Below are positions 16,423-24,939 of a stretch of DNA of 28,210 nt, in pieces; the stretch's first letter is position 1, and each line of letters begins with the position of its first letter. The position numbers and the translations under genes were made by a program. Source of the stretch: a virus. The notes beneath the pieces are model-generated. The model was given only the letters and a program-made list of their open reading frames with translations. It made no database searches and was not told the origin of the DNA. The stretch covers positions 1-28,210 of the IMG/VR virus record IMGVR_UViG_3300008116_000206. One strand, written 5' to 3'.

Positions 16423-17934
16423 TTATCTTTCAACAACTAAACGTAAATCAATTACTTTAGTTGGATCTTCGATCATCAAGCCACCCCATTTTTGGATGTG
16501 TACTTCGTAACCATCTACACGGGAAGCTACCATTTTTGGCGAACCTTTACCTGCAGGTGAGAACGGATCACGCATACCAGGGATGTATGCCCAGTTGTAA
16601 TCTGGAACTCCTTTTGGTTTAACGCGGTAGATACCAGCGTTATCACCATAGTCAAGAGCTAAGATACGGTGAGACTCAACAATACCTTTTCCATCTGGGT
16701 GACGTTGTGGGAAGTATACGTCATCATCGAAGAAATCAACGATTTCAACCATGATAGTAACTCCGTTGTACCACTCGTACACGTTCCACTGTGGCTCCAT
16801 GAGACCTTTAGTGTTTTTACCACCAAGGTTACCTGGGTTAGTGTTAGATGTAAGGAATTTGTCAGAGATAACTGTAAATTTACCGCTACCAGATTTAGCA
16901 TTGATTTGCTTAGAGATTTCAATTGCACCAAATTCACCTGTTAACAAGTGGATAGTACGTTTGCCACGCTCAAGTTTACCAACACCCATATCCAACAACA
17001 ACTCTAAATGCCAATCAAGGTCATAAGTGTTATAGTAGTGTACGTTTGAAGGAGCGATTTGATCAAAGAAACCTGCACCAGATTCGATAGCATATTTAGT
17101 CTTATCGTCTTTGTTTAAGTACTTGTGATCAGAAGTCCAGTTTTTCTTACCGTACATCAACATACGAGCAAACATTTCTTCTGCTTGGTGGTGAGCTACC
17201 AAATCTTGGTAGTTAATCCAAATAGACTCAGTTTGTCCTTTGTAGTTAAAACCAAACTCAAGTGGTTCGTTTTTACCTTTGTTGATTGTGTTACCTGCTA
17301 CTTCATACTCCATACGAAGTGTAGAAGGACGGTTTTCCATTCTCCAAGGAGAAGTGAAATAAGGCTTAGCACCTTGGTAAGAAAGTGTTGAAGGAGAAAG
17401 AGAGTAGAACTTAGACCAACGTGTACCAATAGCCAATTCCTCAGAAGGAATAGTTTTGTTAGCGTTGTCAGTTACTAATTCAACTTCAAACTTGTAACGA
17501 GAACCAGCATCCATAGCACGTTTTACCAAAAGATGGTAATCGTCTACTTCACCACGAAGAACGTTAGTTTCTTCGAAAAGTGGTTCGTCAAAGATTAAGT
17601 AGAAACGCTCACCGTTTGAACCTACGTTAGCTGGGAATGTACCAGCAGAGATAGACAAACCGTTAATTGTTTCTGCATCAACTAGAGGCAAGTTTTTGTC
17701 GTGTTGACCTTGCAACATCCAGTTGTAGAATCCGTTTTCTTGTTCAACCTCTTTAACAGGGAAACGATCAACGAATTCACGTAATTTACCTTGAAGATTA
17801 GTTTTGTAAATCTCTTTGATTACATTACTAATCAACTGCGGTTTTTGCTGATACAAAGAGTAGAAGTGATTATCAGTCACTAACCCGTTGTAATCTTTAG
17901 CCTCATACCGTTGTAGTGGAAGTAATTGAGCCAT
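16423..17934 (-). CDS. Major capsid protein, crAss-like type (503 aa)
   Basis: The length, position (after portal and scaffold) and composition fit the HK97-fold capsid proteins of crAss-like phages (about 490-510 residues). Visible segments include an N-terminal helix (FYSLYQQKPQLISNVIKEIYKTNLQGKL), a PWRMENRPSTLRMEYEVAGN segment (~residues 197-216), a helix with HHQAEEMFARMLMYGKKNW (~252-271), and a long beta-rich C-terminal part (EPQWNVYEWYNGVTIMVEIVDFFDDDVYFPQRHPDGKG). Codons are richer in C endings than in neighbouring non-structural genes, and a strong terminator follows. No delta-domain protease is seen nearby. Identification is by context and remembered pattern, not alignment. Confidence 0.82.
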   Translation of the reverse strand: MAQLLPLQRYEAKDYNGLVTDNHFYSLYQQKPQLISNVIKEIYKTNLQGKLREFVDRFPVKEVEQENGFYNWMLQGQHDKNLPLVDAETINGLSISAGTFPANVGSNGERFYLIFDEPLFEETNVLRGEVDDYHLLVKRAMDAGSRYKFEVELVTDNANKTIPSEELAIGTRWSKFYSLSPSTLSYQGAKPYFTSPWRMENRPSTLRMEYEVAGNTINKGKNEPLEFGFNYKGQTESIWINYQDLVAHHQAEEMFARMLMYGKKNWTSDHKYLNKDDKTKYAIESGAGFFDQIAPSNVHYYNTYDLDWHLELLLDMGVGKLERGKRTIHLLTGEFGAIEISKQINAKSGSGKFTVISDKFLTSNTNPGNLGGKNTKGLMEPQWNVYEWYNGVTIMVEIVDFFDDDVYFPQRHPDGKGIVESHRILALDYGDNAGIYRVKPKGVPDYNWAYIPGMRDPFSPAGKGSPKMVASRVDGYEVHIQKWGGLMIEDPTKVIDLRLVVER

Positions 17935-17967
17935 TGTTTTTTGTTTTTATTTATTAGACGAATTGTG

Positions 17968-19137
17968 TTATTTCTTATTAAAAGCATTCTCAAGCATAGA
18001 AAGTAGACCCTGTGTTTTCTGTGAAGTTTCTACAGAAGTGTTACGTCCTACACCACGTTGTTCTTCAGCTGCAATAACTTTATCAAGTTCGTTGATTGCT
18101 GCTGTTTTTGCAACTGTTTTAAGTTTAGAGATATCAGGTTTAAACTTACCTTCTTTATCTAAGTTGAATAAACCTATTGTATCATAGTAATTAATCAACA
18201 TTTCAAACTCAACAGGGTTGCGTTTTTGTTTATACATCAAGCTGTTGTACTCTACACCTGTTTCTGGATCCTTATGTACAGGATTCATAATATTGGCTTT
18301 AAGTTTATCTTTGGCAACCTTATTAAGATTTAAACCATCAATAAAAGCATCACGAGATTCAATGTTTTGTACAAGACTATCAAACATTTTAGTCTGCGCT
18401 TCTTGCTCAGCTTTTGTTTTAGTTTCTTTTTCAAGACGCGCACTTTCTACTACTTGATTAGCTTGTTGACGAAGTTCAGGAATTGCTTTTAAAGACTTTT
18501 CTTGTAACTTGTTCATTTGCTCAGCATCATTAATAGCTTCTACCGCATCTTGATCACTAAAGTTTTTAGATTTTAGAAGCTCATAGTAAATCTGTTTTTG
18601 AAGATTTACATCTGATTTTACTGCTTCTGCATCTACTGTATCAAAGAACTCTAATCGTTGGGCCATTAATATTGCTTGGTCCGTAGCATCAAAAGCATCT
18701 TCTATTTCTAAAAAACGCTTTTTAGTAGGGTCTAAATTTCTTTTCCAGTTTTCTTGAGTTTGTTTAACTCCAGTTTCAACTGTTTTAGAAACTAATTCCT
18801 TAATTGTATCTAGAGTACCTGGTAACTCATCTAACTTTTCTACCTCTTCTACTGTTAAAACTCCTGCAGTAACTAACTCTTTCATCAGAGCTTTGTAAAC
18901 TGCTTCGTTTTTAGTAATAGTTTCAGTAGTGTCAGGTTTATCTGGTACTACTTTATTTTCGCCAGCACCTTCTCCTGTTTCAGTTGTTACTGGTGTAAAT
19001 AATGTTGCAGGTTCATTATTTTCCGTTGCTTGACCTGCATTAGTATCTTCTTCTCCTTTTGTTTGACTGTCTACAGCCTTGTTTAATTCTTCAGGCGACA
19101 TTATCTGTAGCCCTTCAAATAATTCATTATTCTCCAT
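17968..19137 (-). CDS. Putative head scaffolding protein (389 aa)
   Basis: The sequence is acidic, helix-rich and free of beta pattern. A disordered T/E/G-rich N-terminus (about residues 20-75) is followed by long coiled-coil stretches (ALMKELVTAGVLTVEEVEKLDEL; AEQMNKLQEKSLKAIPELRQQANQVVESARLEKETKTKAEQEAQ, ~200-255), with a short basic C-terminal end (LLSMLENAFNKK). This plan and the place immediately upstream of the capsid gene are those of phage scaffolding proteins, whose C-terminal helix contacts the capsid shell during assembly. It follows a terminator, so scaffold and capsid form one segment. Confidence 0.72.
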   Translation of the reverse strand: MENNELFEGLQIMSPEELNKAVDSQTKGEEDTNAGQATENNEPATLFTPVTTETGEGAGENKVVPDKPDTTETITKNEAVYKALMKELVTAGVLTVEEVEKLDELPGTLDTIKELVSKTVETGVKQTQENWKRNLDPTKKRFLEIEDAFDATDQAILMAQRLEFFDTVDAEAVKSDVNLQKQIYYELLKSKNFSDQDAVEAINDAEQMNKLQEKSLKAIPELRQQANQVVESARLEKETKTKAEQEAQTKMFDSLVQNIESRDAFIDGLNLNKVAKDKLKANIMNPVHKDPETGVEYNSLMYKQKRNPVEFEMLINYYDTIGLFNLDKEGKFKPDISKLKTVAKTAAINELDKVIAAEEQRGVGRNTSVETSQKTQGLLSMLENAFNKK

Positions 19138-19158
19138 TTTGCTGTCGTTAATTGGTTA

Positions 19159-19166
19159 CAATATTA
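19159..19166 (-). promoter_or_regulatory. Weak candidate -7 box (TAATATTG) before scaffold-capsid segment
   Basis: The minus strand reads TAATATTG, one mismatch from TAnnTTTG, in the 90-base gap between portal terminator and scaffold start at 19137. Its place after a terminator makes a promoter here sensible, but the match is imperfect and no clear -33 box is seen. Confidence 0.25.
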
Positions 19167-19181
19167 AAATTATTTTTATAA

Positions 19182-19221
19182 ATAGGGCCTAGAATCTTTA
19201 TGAGAGCTTCTATGGCCCTAT
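19182..19221 (-). terminator. Intrinsic terminator after the portal gene
   Basis: ATAGGGCC and GGCCCTAT are perfect 8-base arms, extended inwards by TAGAA/TTCTA after a one-base bulge. On the minus strand the hairpin is followed by a T/A-rich tract (TTATAAAAATAATTTT). It starts 7 bases after the portal stop at 19228. Termination strength is less certain than at the capsid terminator because the T tract is interrupted. Confidence 0.8.
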
Positions 19222-19227
19222 AGCTTT

Positions 19228-21690
19228 TTATTTACTCTGTGTGCTTTGAGTCTTTTTAATGTTGAGTTCTTTTGCTTTAAGTTCTTCTGCTACAAGATTA
19301 GCACGAGTCTTTTCTGCAAGTTCTTCTTCTTTTAAACGAATCTGATTAATCTTGTAATTTTCATCGATATCTGTACGGCGTATGTCTATATAATCATCAA
19401 TACCGTTTTTATCAGTATCTACGCGATCTTGCTCTAAACCATTAGCTCTAGCATCACGAACATCAGCACCTATTTCTTTAATCTTAGCAATCTCTAAGTT
19501 AGTTGCCATTTTTTCGCGTTCAATGTTAACAACATCATTATGACGTTTAACTTCAAAGTCAAGAAGTGCTTGCTTAGCTTGGTTGTCCATTTGTGCTGCT
19601 TCTTGTGCTTGTTTAAGTTTGGCTTCTTCCATTTTGTTAGTTTCCTCCTTAATACGTTCAGCAGAATCTTGAAGACGGCGAGCAATGTCTTGTACAGATT
19701 CAGATTGAGAAATAGCAATAAGATCGGAGATAGTAGCTTGACCGTTTTGAATAGCAGCTTGAGAAAGTGCGCGCAAATCTTCGTAAAGTTTAGTATCGTT
19801 GGTAGAGTTAGATACGTGTAGATCATAATCTGTAGAAACAAATTCATCAAATTGTGTAACAAACTCTTGACCCATATCGTCAAGTAGGAATTGTCCCTTT
19901 TTAGGATTAGATTTGTAAGCAAACTTACAGCACTCTAAAAACTTAGTAAGTACTCTTTTACGGAAGTTAGCATCAATAGCAAACCACTTTTCAGTAATAT
20001 GTGATATCTGTGTAACTTCTTGGTTAACGTTAGATACTGCCGCACGCTCTTGTACCTGTCCTTCACGCGCACCTGATACACCTGCTAATTTTCCAAGTGT
20101 GTTTTCAATGTCAAGCAGTAGGTTAGTGTACATGCCGATGGCGTTAGGGTCGCCCATCTGAATTTGTTGAGCAGTTAACTGGTTAAATGCGCCAGCAGAT
20201 TTACCCTGTGATGGGCCTTTGAGAATTTCGTTAGTAGGATCCAACCATGCAAATTTATTAATAGTCACATAGCGCATCCACTCTTTAGGATCCCAACCTG
20301 AAGGAATAAGAGAAGAGTTAATAGCAGTAAAGGACCCCTTGTATGTAGCGATCTCTAGTTCGCGCTTGTAGTAGGCGATGTCATAAGAATAAGCAAGAGG
20401 CTTCATCACGTCCATGAGAGATTGGACTTTGTAATCATTGGTAGAGTTAACAGACCCTACATACGGAGGGGTGCCTTTAGATTTGTTTACTAATGATTTT
20501 GATGCATAAGGTACAGGACGCATAAGTGTATAAATATGGTCGGCAATTTTTGTACCTTCCATCCACTCATTGACCCAGATCCACTTAACAGTCTCTCCTA
20601 ATTCTTTTTTAGGTCGATAGTCTTCGGGAACATAGTCTTTTTGTTCTTGTCCGTCTTCATCAAAATATGTTAATTCTCCAATTTTACGACGTGATCTCCA
20701 GCATACTTTTAATACACGGACATTACCATATGTATCAAAAGCACCTGCAAATGTTCGTGTTCCCATCTCATTAGGATGGAATATATTCATTGCTCCTTGT
20801 TCTCCGTAGTAATCATACACCGAGATATCACGATTGAGACCAATACCGCCACCTGTTCCAAGTGACGCATCTACTTTACCATTTTCTAAGAAATCAATAT
20901 CAGCAGGTTCTAGTGTATCCCAATAGTCATCAATTACTTGGCCAATAGATTTGTAGCCATACTCTACAATAATGTCAGCATCCTCAATATACATTGAGTT
21001 GCCTCCCATAGTATAAAGGTTCATTGGGTTTACTCGACGCATAACAGGATTACCGCCTAGTACTCCACAATACATAATTTCTTCGCCTCCAACTAATAAG
21101 TCTTCAAAAGTTTTAAGGAAAGTAAAATCAAAGTCACCTTCTTTGTATTCTTTCTTGAGAATCTTGTTAGCTACTGTTTCTGCAATATCCTGATACTCAT
21201 ACTTGCGATAGTGCTCAAATTGTTTTAGTCTTTTTTGAATCTCCTCTTCTGTAAGCGATGTACTCATGATCATTTCGCTAGTGATCTTTTTGAGTTCATC
21301 CATAAGACCCATTTCTTTACGGCCGATAGCTTCAGAATCATTAGAAGAGATATAAGCTTTAAACTCTTTACGTCGTTGAGAGTATTCGCCAAGTAGTAAA
21401 TTAATCTTAGTATTCTCAATGCCGATATGTTGAAAGCTAGCAGGTAAAGATTCTAGATCTAGATTATCAGGGTTAATAAACTTTTCAAAATCTTTAGTAT
21501 TGATTATATTAGCTCTAAGATTATAATTAGTCTTTTTGTTCTTAAAGTTAGAACGTAGATTAACATCAGAGGTGAGCAAGTGCTCTGCAAAGTCCATGTT
21601 TTTCTTATACCAGTAATCGGTCTTTTCTTTGTCAGACAGTTTCTGACGAGGGAAACTGATATATCCTTGAATCTTTACAGGTGCGCTCAT
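19228..21690 (-). CDS. Portal protein, crAss-like (820 aa)
   Basis: This is a large alpha/beta protein beginning MSAPVKIQGYISFPRQKLSDKEKTDYWYKKNMDFAEHLL. The centre has portal-like features: INLLLGEYSQRRKEF, GGEEIMYCGVLGGNPVMRRVNPMNLY, a stem/crown region with RRKIGELTYFDEDG, and RERAAVSNV-type YxKxE helices (SGAREGQVQERAAVSNVNQEVTQI). Residues from about 670 to 815 form a long charged coiled coil with many K/E/Q repeats, as in crAss-like portals of about 800 residues. Within it, near residues 752-766, is DTDKNGIDDYID, a calcium-loop motif. The portal forms the dodecameric DNA channel at one capsid vertex and partners the terminase encoded just upstream. Confidence 0.88.
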   Translation of the reverse strand: MSAPVKIQGYISFPRQKLSDKEKTDYWYKKNMDFAEHLLTSDVNLRSNFKNKKTNYNLRANIINTKDFEKFINPDNLDLESLPASFQHIGIENTKINLLLGEYSQRRKEFKAYISSNDSEAIGRKEMGLMDELKKITSEMIMSTSLTEEEIQKRLKQFEHYRKYEYQDIAETVANKILKKEYKEGDFDFTFLKTFEDLLVGGEEIMYCGVLGGNPVMRRVNPMNLYTMGGNSMYIEDADIIVEYGYKSIGQVIDDYWDTLEPADIDFLENGKVDASLGTGGGIGLNRDISVYDYYGEQGAMNIFHPNEMGTRTFAGAFDTYGNVRVLKVCWRSRRKIGELTYFDEDGQEQKDYVPEDYRPKKELGETVKWIWVNEWMEGTKIADHIYTLMRPVPYASKSLVNKSKGTPPYVGSVNSTNDYKVQSLMDVMKPLAYSYDIAYYKRELEIATYKGSFTAINSSLIPSGWDPKEWMRYVTINKFAWLDPTNEILKGPSQGKSAGAFNQLTAQQIQMGDPNAIGMYTNLLLDIENTLGKLAGVSGAREGQVQERAAVSNVNQEVTQISHITEKWFAIDANFRKRVLTKFLECCKFAYKSNPKKGQFLLDDMGQEFVTQFDEFVSTDYDLHVSNSTNDTKLYEDLRALSQAAIQNGQATISDLIAISQSESVQDIARRLQDSAERIKEETNKMEEAKLKQAQEAAQMDNQAKQALLDFEVKRHNDVVNIEREKMATNLEIAKIKEIGADVRDARANGLEQDRVDTDKNGIDDYIDIRRTDIDENYKINQIRLKEEELAEKTRANLVAEELKAKELNIKKTQSTQSK

Positions 21691-21716
21691 AATAATTTTT
21701 TAACTAAGATACAAAT

Positions 21717-23888
21717 CTATGAATAAAAATTTGAATCAAATGTAGTAGGTATTTTCTTTTTTATTACACCCATTTTTTCAAAGTAGGGATCATCTAAGAA
21801 AGTTTTTACTTCTTCTACGCGTTGAGTTACTTCTTTATACATAGTAGAATCTAACCACATTAACATAATTAACGCAGAAACTCTATCAAAGTTTCCATCA
21901 GGGTTCCACATAATTAACTCTGTAATAATACCAGAAGAATAAATTGTCTCATATACGCGGGTCTCAGACACAGTAGATATTCTTTCTTGTAGCCAAGACT
22001 TAATCATATTACGTCCTTCTGAGTTAATAGCACCAGATGCGTTAATACCTTTAGATGTGTTAGTACCTGCTTTATAAGTATCTGTAGATCGTAACTGATA
22101 AGGAGTTTCTGCTAAAAGATACGTACATTTCATCTGGTCAAAATAATTATAAAGCCCGATGAGGTTTTTCTCATACATACCCACAGCGTTGTAGTATAAT
22201 AATAACTTACGACATGTTTCGTAGAAGTCCTTAGCCTCACCTGTACGGCCTGTATACTCTGCTACTATTTGTCTAGTAAGTCTATTCATTATTAGTATAC
22301 AAGGGAGAGAGTCTGTGGTTGACTTATCTTTATCAACAACGTCGATTCCTGCTATGTAGGTACCACGAGGTATAATCCCATCAGGATTTCTTTGTGGCTT
22401 AACCCAGATTTCTATACAGCCCCGCTTGTCATCATTTTTACTGAGTGGATATTTTCTAATAGGAGTAGCATCTTGCTCTGTGTAAAACTCTGGTTCGTTT
22501 TTAGTATTAAAACTGATGTGTCCTTTAAAGCTAGCCTCTTGGTATTTTTTATATTTACCGCCCTCTACTTCAGCAAGTTGTTCTTTGAGTAGTAAGGTAG
22601 GAAAGAAAGCGCCTTCGAGTACCAAGAAAGCCTCGGATGGTACTTCAGGACCGTTGATGATTTCTGTTTGATATACAGTAGGGTCTGGTGATTTTTTAGC
22701 CGTAGTACGTTTGTCTTCAATGTATAGTTTAGCTAGATCTAAATCTGTGATGTAGTCCTCTGTTTTTTTAAACTCATTAAGAGTGAGTCTGTATGGTACA
22801 AAATAACCTATGTTGCCACGGTTTTCAAAGATATCCTCAAAGATTAAGCAGTTATAATCTTGAGGATTACGAAATACGGACTCTGCATAGAGTGCTGCTC
22901 TACCAGATACAAGACCGCCTGTTCCTAAAGCCCAGATAACTAAGCTTTTCTTGGCCTTTGATGCTTGTGTTGCTTCAATAGCACCCCAAGATTCTTTAAG
23001 GTTGTACATGAAACCTACCTCATCGAGAATACACAGGTTAGGACGAGTACCGTTAGCTGCAAGTGGGTTATCTTTAAAAGATCGGTGGCGTAATACCGAC
23101 CCTGTACCTGTTGTACCTTCTCGGTTAGGCATTAGAGAACCCGTATAAGTAGTAGCTAGTGGTGAAGGGTATTTATCGTCTCCCATTTCAAAGCTACCTG
23201 GCAAAAGTGTTAAGGCAGTTTGAATCTTCTTCATTAGCGGCACGGTATACTTAGTATCAATCGCCCCAATGATAGTATCAGATGCTAGAAATTGCTTAGC
23301 TTTCTTACGTTCTAGATAGTCATCATAGTCAGTAGCACCATCAAAAAGAAAGTTATGGGCGGCAATACCTGATGAGGAGTAGGATTTACCTGAACCACGA
23401 GCCTGAATACTGATTAAATGCTGTGCAGAGTTACGATATAAGGGTTTGCCTAGGTTTTTTGGGTGGATTCTGCGTAGATATTCTCTAGCAGGAATGTAAG
23501 TTTTAGAATTAGCCTCAGCTTCTGTGATACGCTGTAGTTTAATGGCCATCTCTTTCTCTGGGCCATACTTTCTGTCGCATGTGAAAGCAGTATCTTCACT
23601 AAAACCAGAGAATCCACGACATTCTTCATATATCAAAAACAACTCCCAATCGATGTCGCGTAGAAACGGTAGACCAAAGGCCTGGGAAACTGAAGTGTCG
23701 TCTTCAAACTGAATGTTATGAAAGTTTATGTAATAATAAAGAGGTCCAGGCATCCACTTACCACCGACCCAATAACCTTCTATACACTTGCGTTTCTCAT
23801 CTCTCCAAAAAGAAACACGATCATAGTATTCTAACTCTGGATGGAAGTTAGGAATCTCCTTGAGCCTAAAGTTAGAATTGTTTATCAT
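21717..23888 (-). CDS. Terminase large subunit (723 aa)
   Basis: An N-terminal ATPase carries Walker A ARGSGKS (residues 163-169), Walker B LCILDE (285-290) and the coupling motif ALGTGG (320-325). The C-terminal RNase H-like nuclease has AGIDVVDKDKSTTDS (513-527, first acid D516), the MYEKN segment (E573) and DGNFDRVSAL (D664/D668). The N-terminal ~90 residues, with WVGGKWMPGPLYYYINF, are the usual lead-in of large terminases of this clade. It packages phage DNA into the prohead through the portal. It overlaps no neighbour: two bases after the preceding stop and 26 bases before the portal start. All catalytic motifs look intact. Confidence 0.95.
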   Translation of the reverse strand: MINNSNFRLKEIPNFHPELEYYDRVSFWRDEKRKCIEGYWVGGKWMPGPLYYYINFHNIQFEDDTSVSQAFGLPFLRDIDWELFLIYEECRGFSGFSEDTAFTCDRKYGPEKEMAIKLQRITEAEANSKTYIPAREYLRRIHPKNLGKPLYRNSAQHLISIQARGSGKSYSSSGIAAHNFLFDGATDYDDYLERKKAKQFLASDTIIGAIDTKYTVPLMKKIQTALTLLPGSFEMGDDKYPSPLATTYTGSLMPNREGTTGTGSVLRHRSFKDNPLAANGTRPNLCILDEVGFMYNLKESWGAIEATQASKAKKSLVIWALGTGGLVSGRAALYAESVFRNPQDYNCLIFEDIFENRGNIGYFVPYRLTLNEFKKTEDYITDLDLAKLYIEDKRTTAKKSPDPTVYQTEIINGPEVPSEAFLVLEGAFFPTLLLKEQLAEVEGGKYKKYQEASFKGHISFNTKNEPEFYTEQDATPIRKYPLSKNDDKRGCIEIWVKPQRNPDGIIPRGTYIAGIDVVDKDKSTTDSLPCILIMNRLTRQIVAEYTGRTGEAKDFYETCRKLLLYYNAVGMYEKNLIGLYNYFDQMKCTYLLAETPYQLRSTDTYKAGTNTSKGINASGAINSEGRNMIKSWLQERISTVSETRVYETIYSSGIITELIMWNPDGNFDRVSALIMLMWLDSTMYKEVTQRVEEVKTFLDDPYFEKMGVIKKKIPTTFDSNFYS

Positions 23889-23889
23889 G

Positions 23890-24411
23890 TTAAATTTCTC
23901 CTGAATCTGTTAATGATGCAATATTTTTGCCCTTACGTGTAGTCTTGTCTTCGTCGTATTCTTGTTTAATCTTTTTATAATCCTGAAACAGCTTAGCTGT
24001 GTTAGCTAACATCTTATCTAGCTCTACTAATTCTTTGAGATTTCTTTCTAAGATAGCATCTTTATACATGTTCTTCAAAGATTCATCCCGAACATTCATA
24101 ATTTCTGTCCAATTAACAAGACCGCGTTCTGCTGGAGTTAGTACTAACTCTTTATAAGTAAATACTTGTTGGCGTAAAGTATCCCAATTAAATTCTGGGT
24201 CTTTAAGAAAGTCTTTAGCTAAGACGTATAGCTTGTTAGGAATATTAAAAAACTTAGACTCTGGATTGTAAGCATAATAAATAGCCCACATTTTACGTGA
24301 GCTTTCTAATTTGTTTTTGCTTTTATCTCGATAATGCAACTCGTTAAAACTATCTAGCATTACTAACTCAGGATAGGTATCCCAAAAACTAAAGTCGTGG
24401 AGAGCTTTCAT
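23890..24411 (-). CDS. Helical protein next to terminase (173 aa), possible small terminase
   Basis: The sequence is mostly helical: DFSFWDTYPELVMLDSFNELHYRDKSKNKLESSRKMWAIYYAYNP, then NVRDESLKNMYKDAILERNLKELVELDKMLANTAKLFQDYKKIKQEYDEDKT, with a basic, flexible C-terminus (TTRKGKNIASL). Location immediately upstream of the large terminase is the usual place of a small terminase, and the long C-terminal helix pair could form a ring-oligomerisation domain. No clear helix-turn-helix is visible, so the role is an inference from context. ATG 24411 shares a base with the previous stop. Confidence 0.55.
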   Translation of the reverse strand: MKALHDFSFWDTYPELVMLDSFNELHYRDKSKNKLESSRKMWAIYYAYNPESKFFNIPNKLYVLAKDFLKDPEFNWDTLRQQVFTYKELVLTPAERGLVNWTEIMNVRDESLKNMYKDAILERNLKELVELDKMLANTAKLFQDYKKIKQEYDEDKTTRKGKNIASLTDSGEI

Positions 24412-24683
24412 TATTTTACTCCGTGTGTTTGAGTGTAAATAGTAGACAGTTTATCGTAAAGTTCTCCGTGACTATATGTACATAAGAATTCTGTACCTCC
24501 ACTAAATACTATAGTATAATCTCCATAAGGAGTTTTAAAAGGAGAAATAGCGTTGATAGTAAAAAACGTAGTAAACGTAGGCTCTAAACTATCATTAATT
24601 AGTTCTTCTATTTTTAAACTATTATCCGTTATCTCTATGTCTTCAGGAAACGGAACTGTCGGTAGGGTTATCTTGAGTATCAT
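24411..24683 (-). CDS. Hypothetical protein (90 aa)
   Basis: Beta-rich and small: MILKITLPTVPFPEDIEITDNSLKIEELI, then TFTTFFTINAISPFKTPYGDYTIVFSGGTEFLCTYSHGELYDKL. No known family recognised. Its first 41 bases overlap the end of the HU/IHF-like gene in another frame, and its stop overlaps the next ATG, so it is embedded in the packaging operon. A start further in cannot be excluded, but no other ATG gives a natural N-terminus. Confidence 0.55.
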   Translation of the reverse strand: MILKITLPTVPFPEDIEITDNSLKIEELINDSLEPTFTTFFTINAISPFKTPYGDYTIVFSGGTEFLCTYSHGELYDKLSTIYTQTHGVK

Positions 24684-24939
24684 CAGTTTTATTTTTATCT
24701 ATGCAATAATTAGCGTAATTGATTCTTTTTTTGTTAGGTATAAATTTACCAAAATGCTCTATGTGAATTACAGGAAATTTATCTAAGACAAACTTGTTAT
24801 CTTCTCCACGATGGTTAGAACTAATATGTTTAGCAATAGTAAAGCCAAAACTAGCCCAAATTTCTTCTGCTTGAGTAAGAGTTAGACCATGGCGTTGTGC
24901 TGTAGCTATTAGCAAATCACGTTGTCTAGAGTTCTTCAT
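24643..24939 (-). CDS. HU/IHF-like DNA-binding protein (98 aa)
   Basis: Residues ~1-45 form the two-helix dimer unit (RQRDLLIATAQRHGLTLTQAEEIWASFGFTIAKHI). Residues ~58-75 carry IHIEHFGKFIPNKKRI, which matches the core V.I.GFGxF..+.R pattern of HU/IHF proteins with HFGKF in place of GFGTF. A D/N/T-rich disordered tail ends the protein. crAss-like phages are known to encode IHF-subunit-like genes beside the terminase, which supports the call. By family it bends DNA; here it may aid packaging, replication or transcription. The DNA-intercalating beta arm looks short or divergent. Confidence 0.7.
   Translation of the reverse strand: MKNSRQRDLLIATAQRHGLTLTQAEEIWASFGFTIAKHISSNHRGEDNKFVLDKFPVIHIEHFGKFIPNKKRINYANYCIDKNKTDDTQDNPTDSSVS

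Noticed and set aside
16659-17391. Several 80-90 codon frames on both strands inside the capsid gene
   Set aside because: They are alternate-frame shadows within a well supported capsid coding region with no own initiation signals.
19494-19922. 142-codon minus-strand frame within the portal gene
   Set aside because: Low-complexity L/K/T-rich product in another frame of the coiled-coil region; an artefact of the portal coding sequence.
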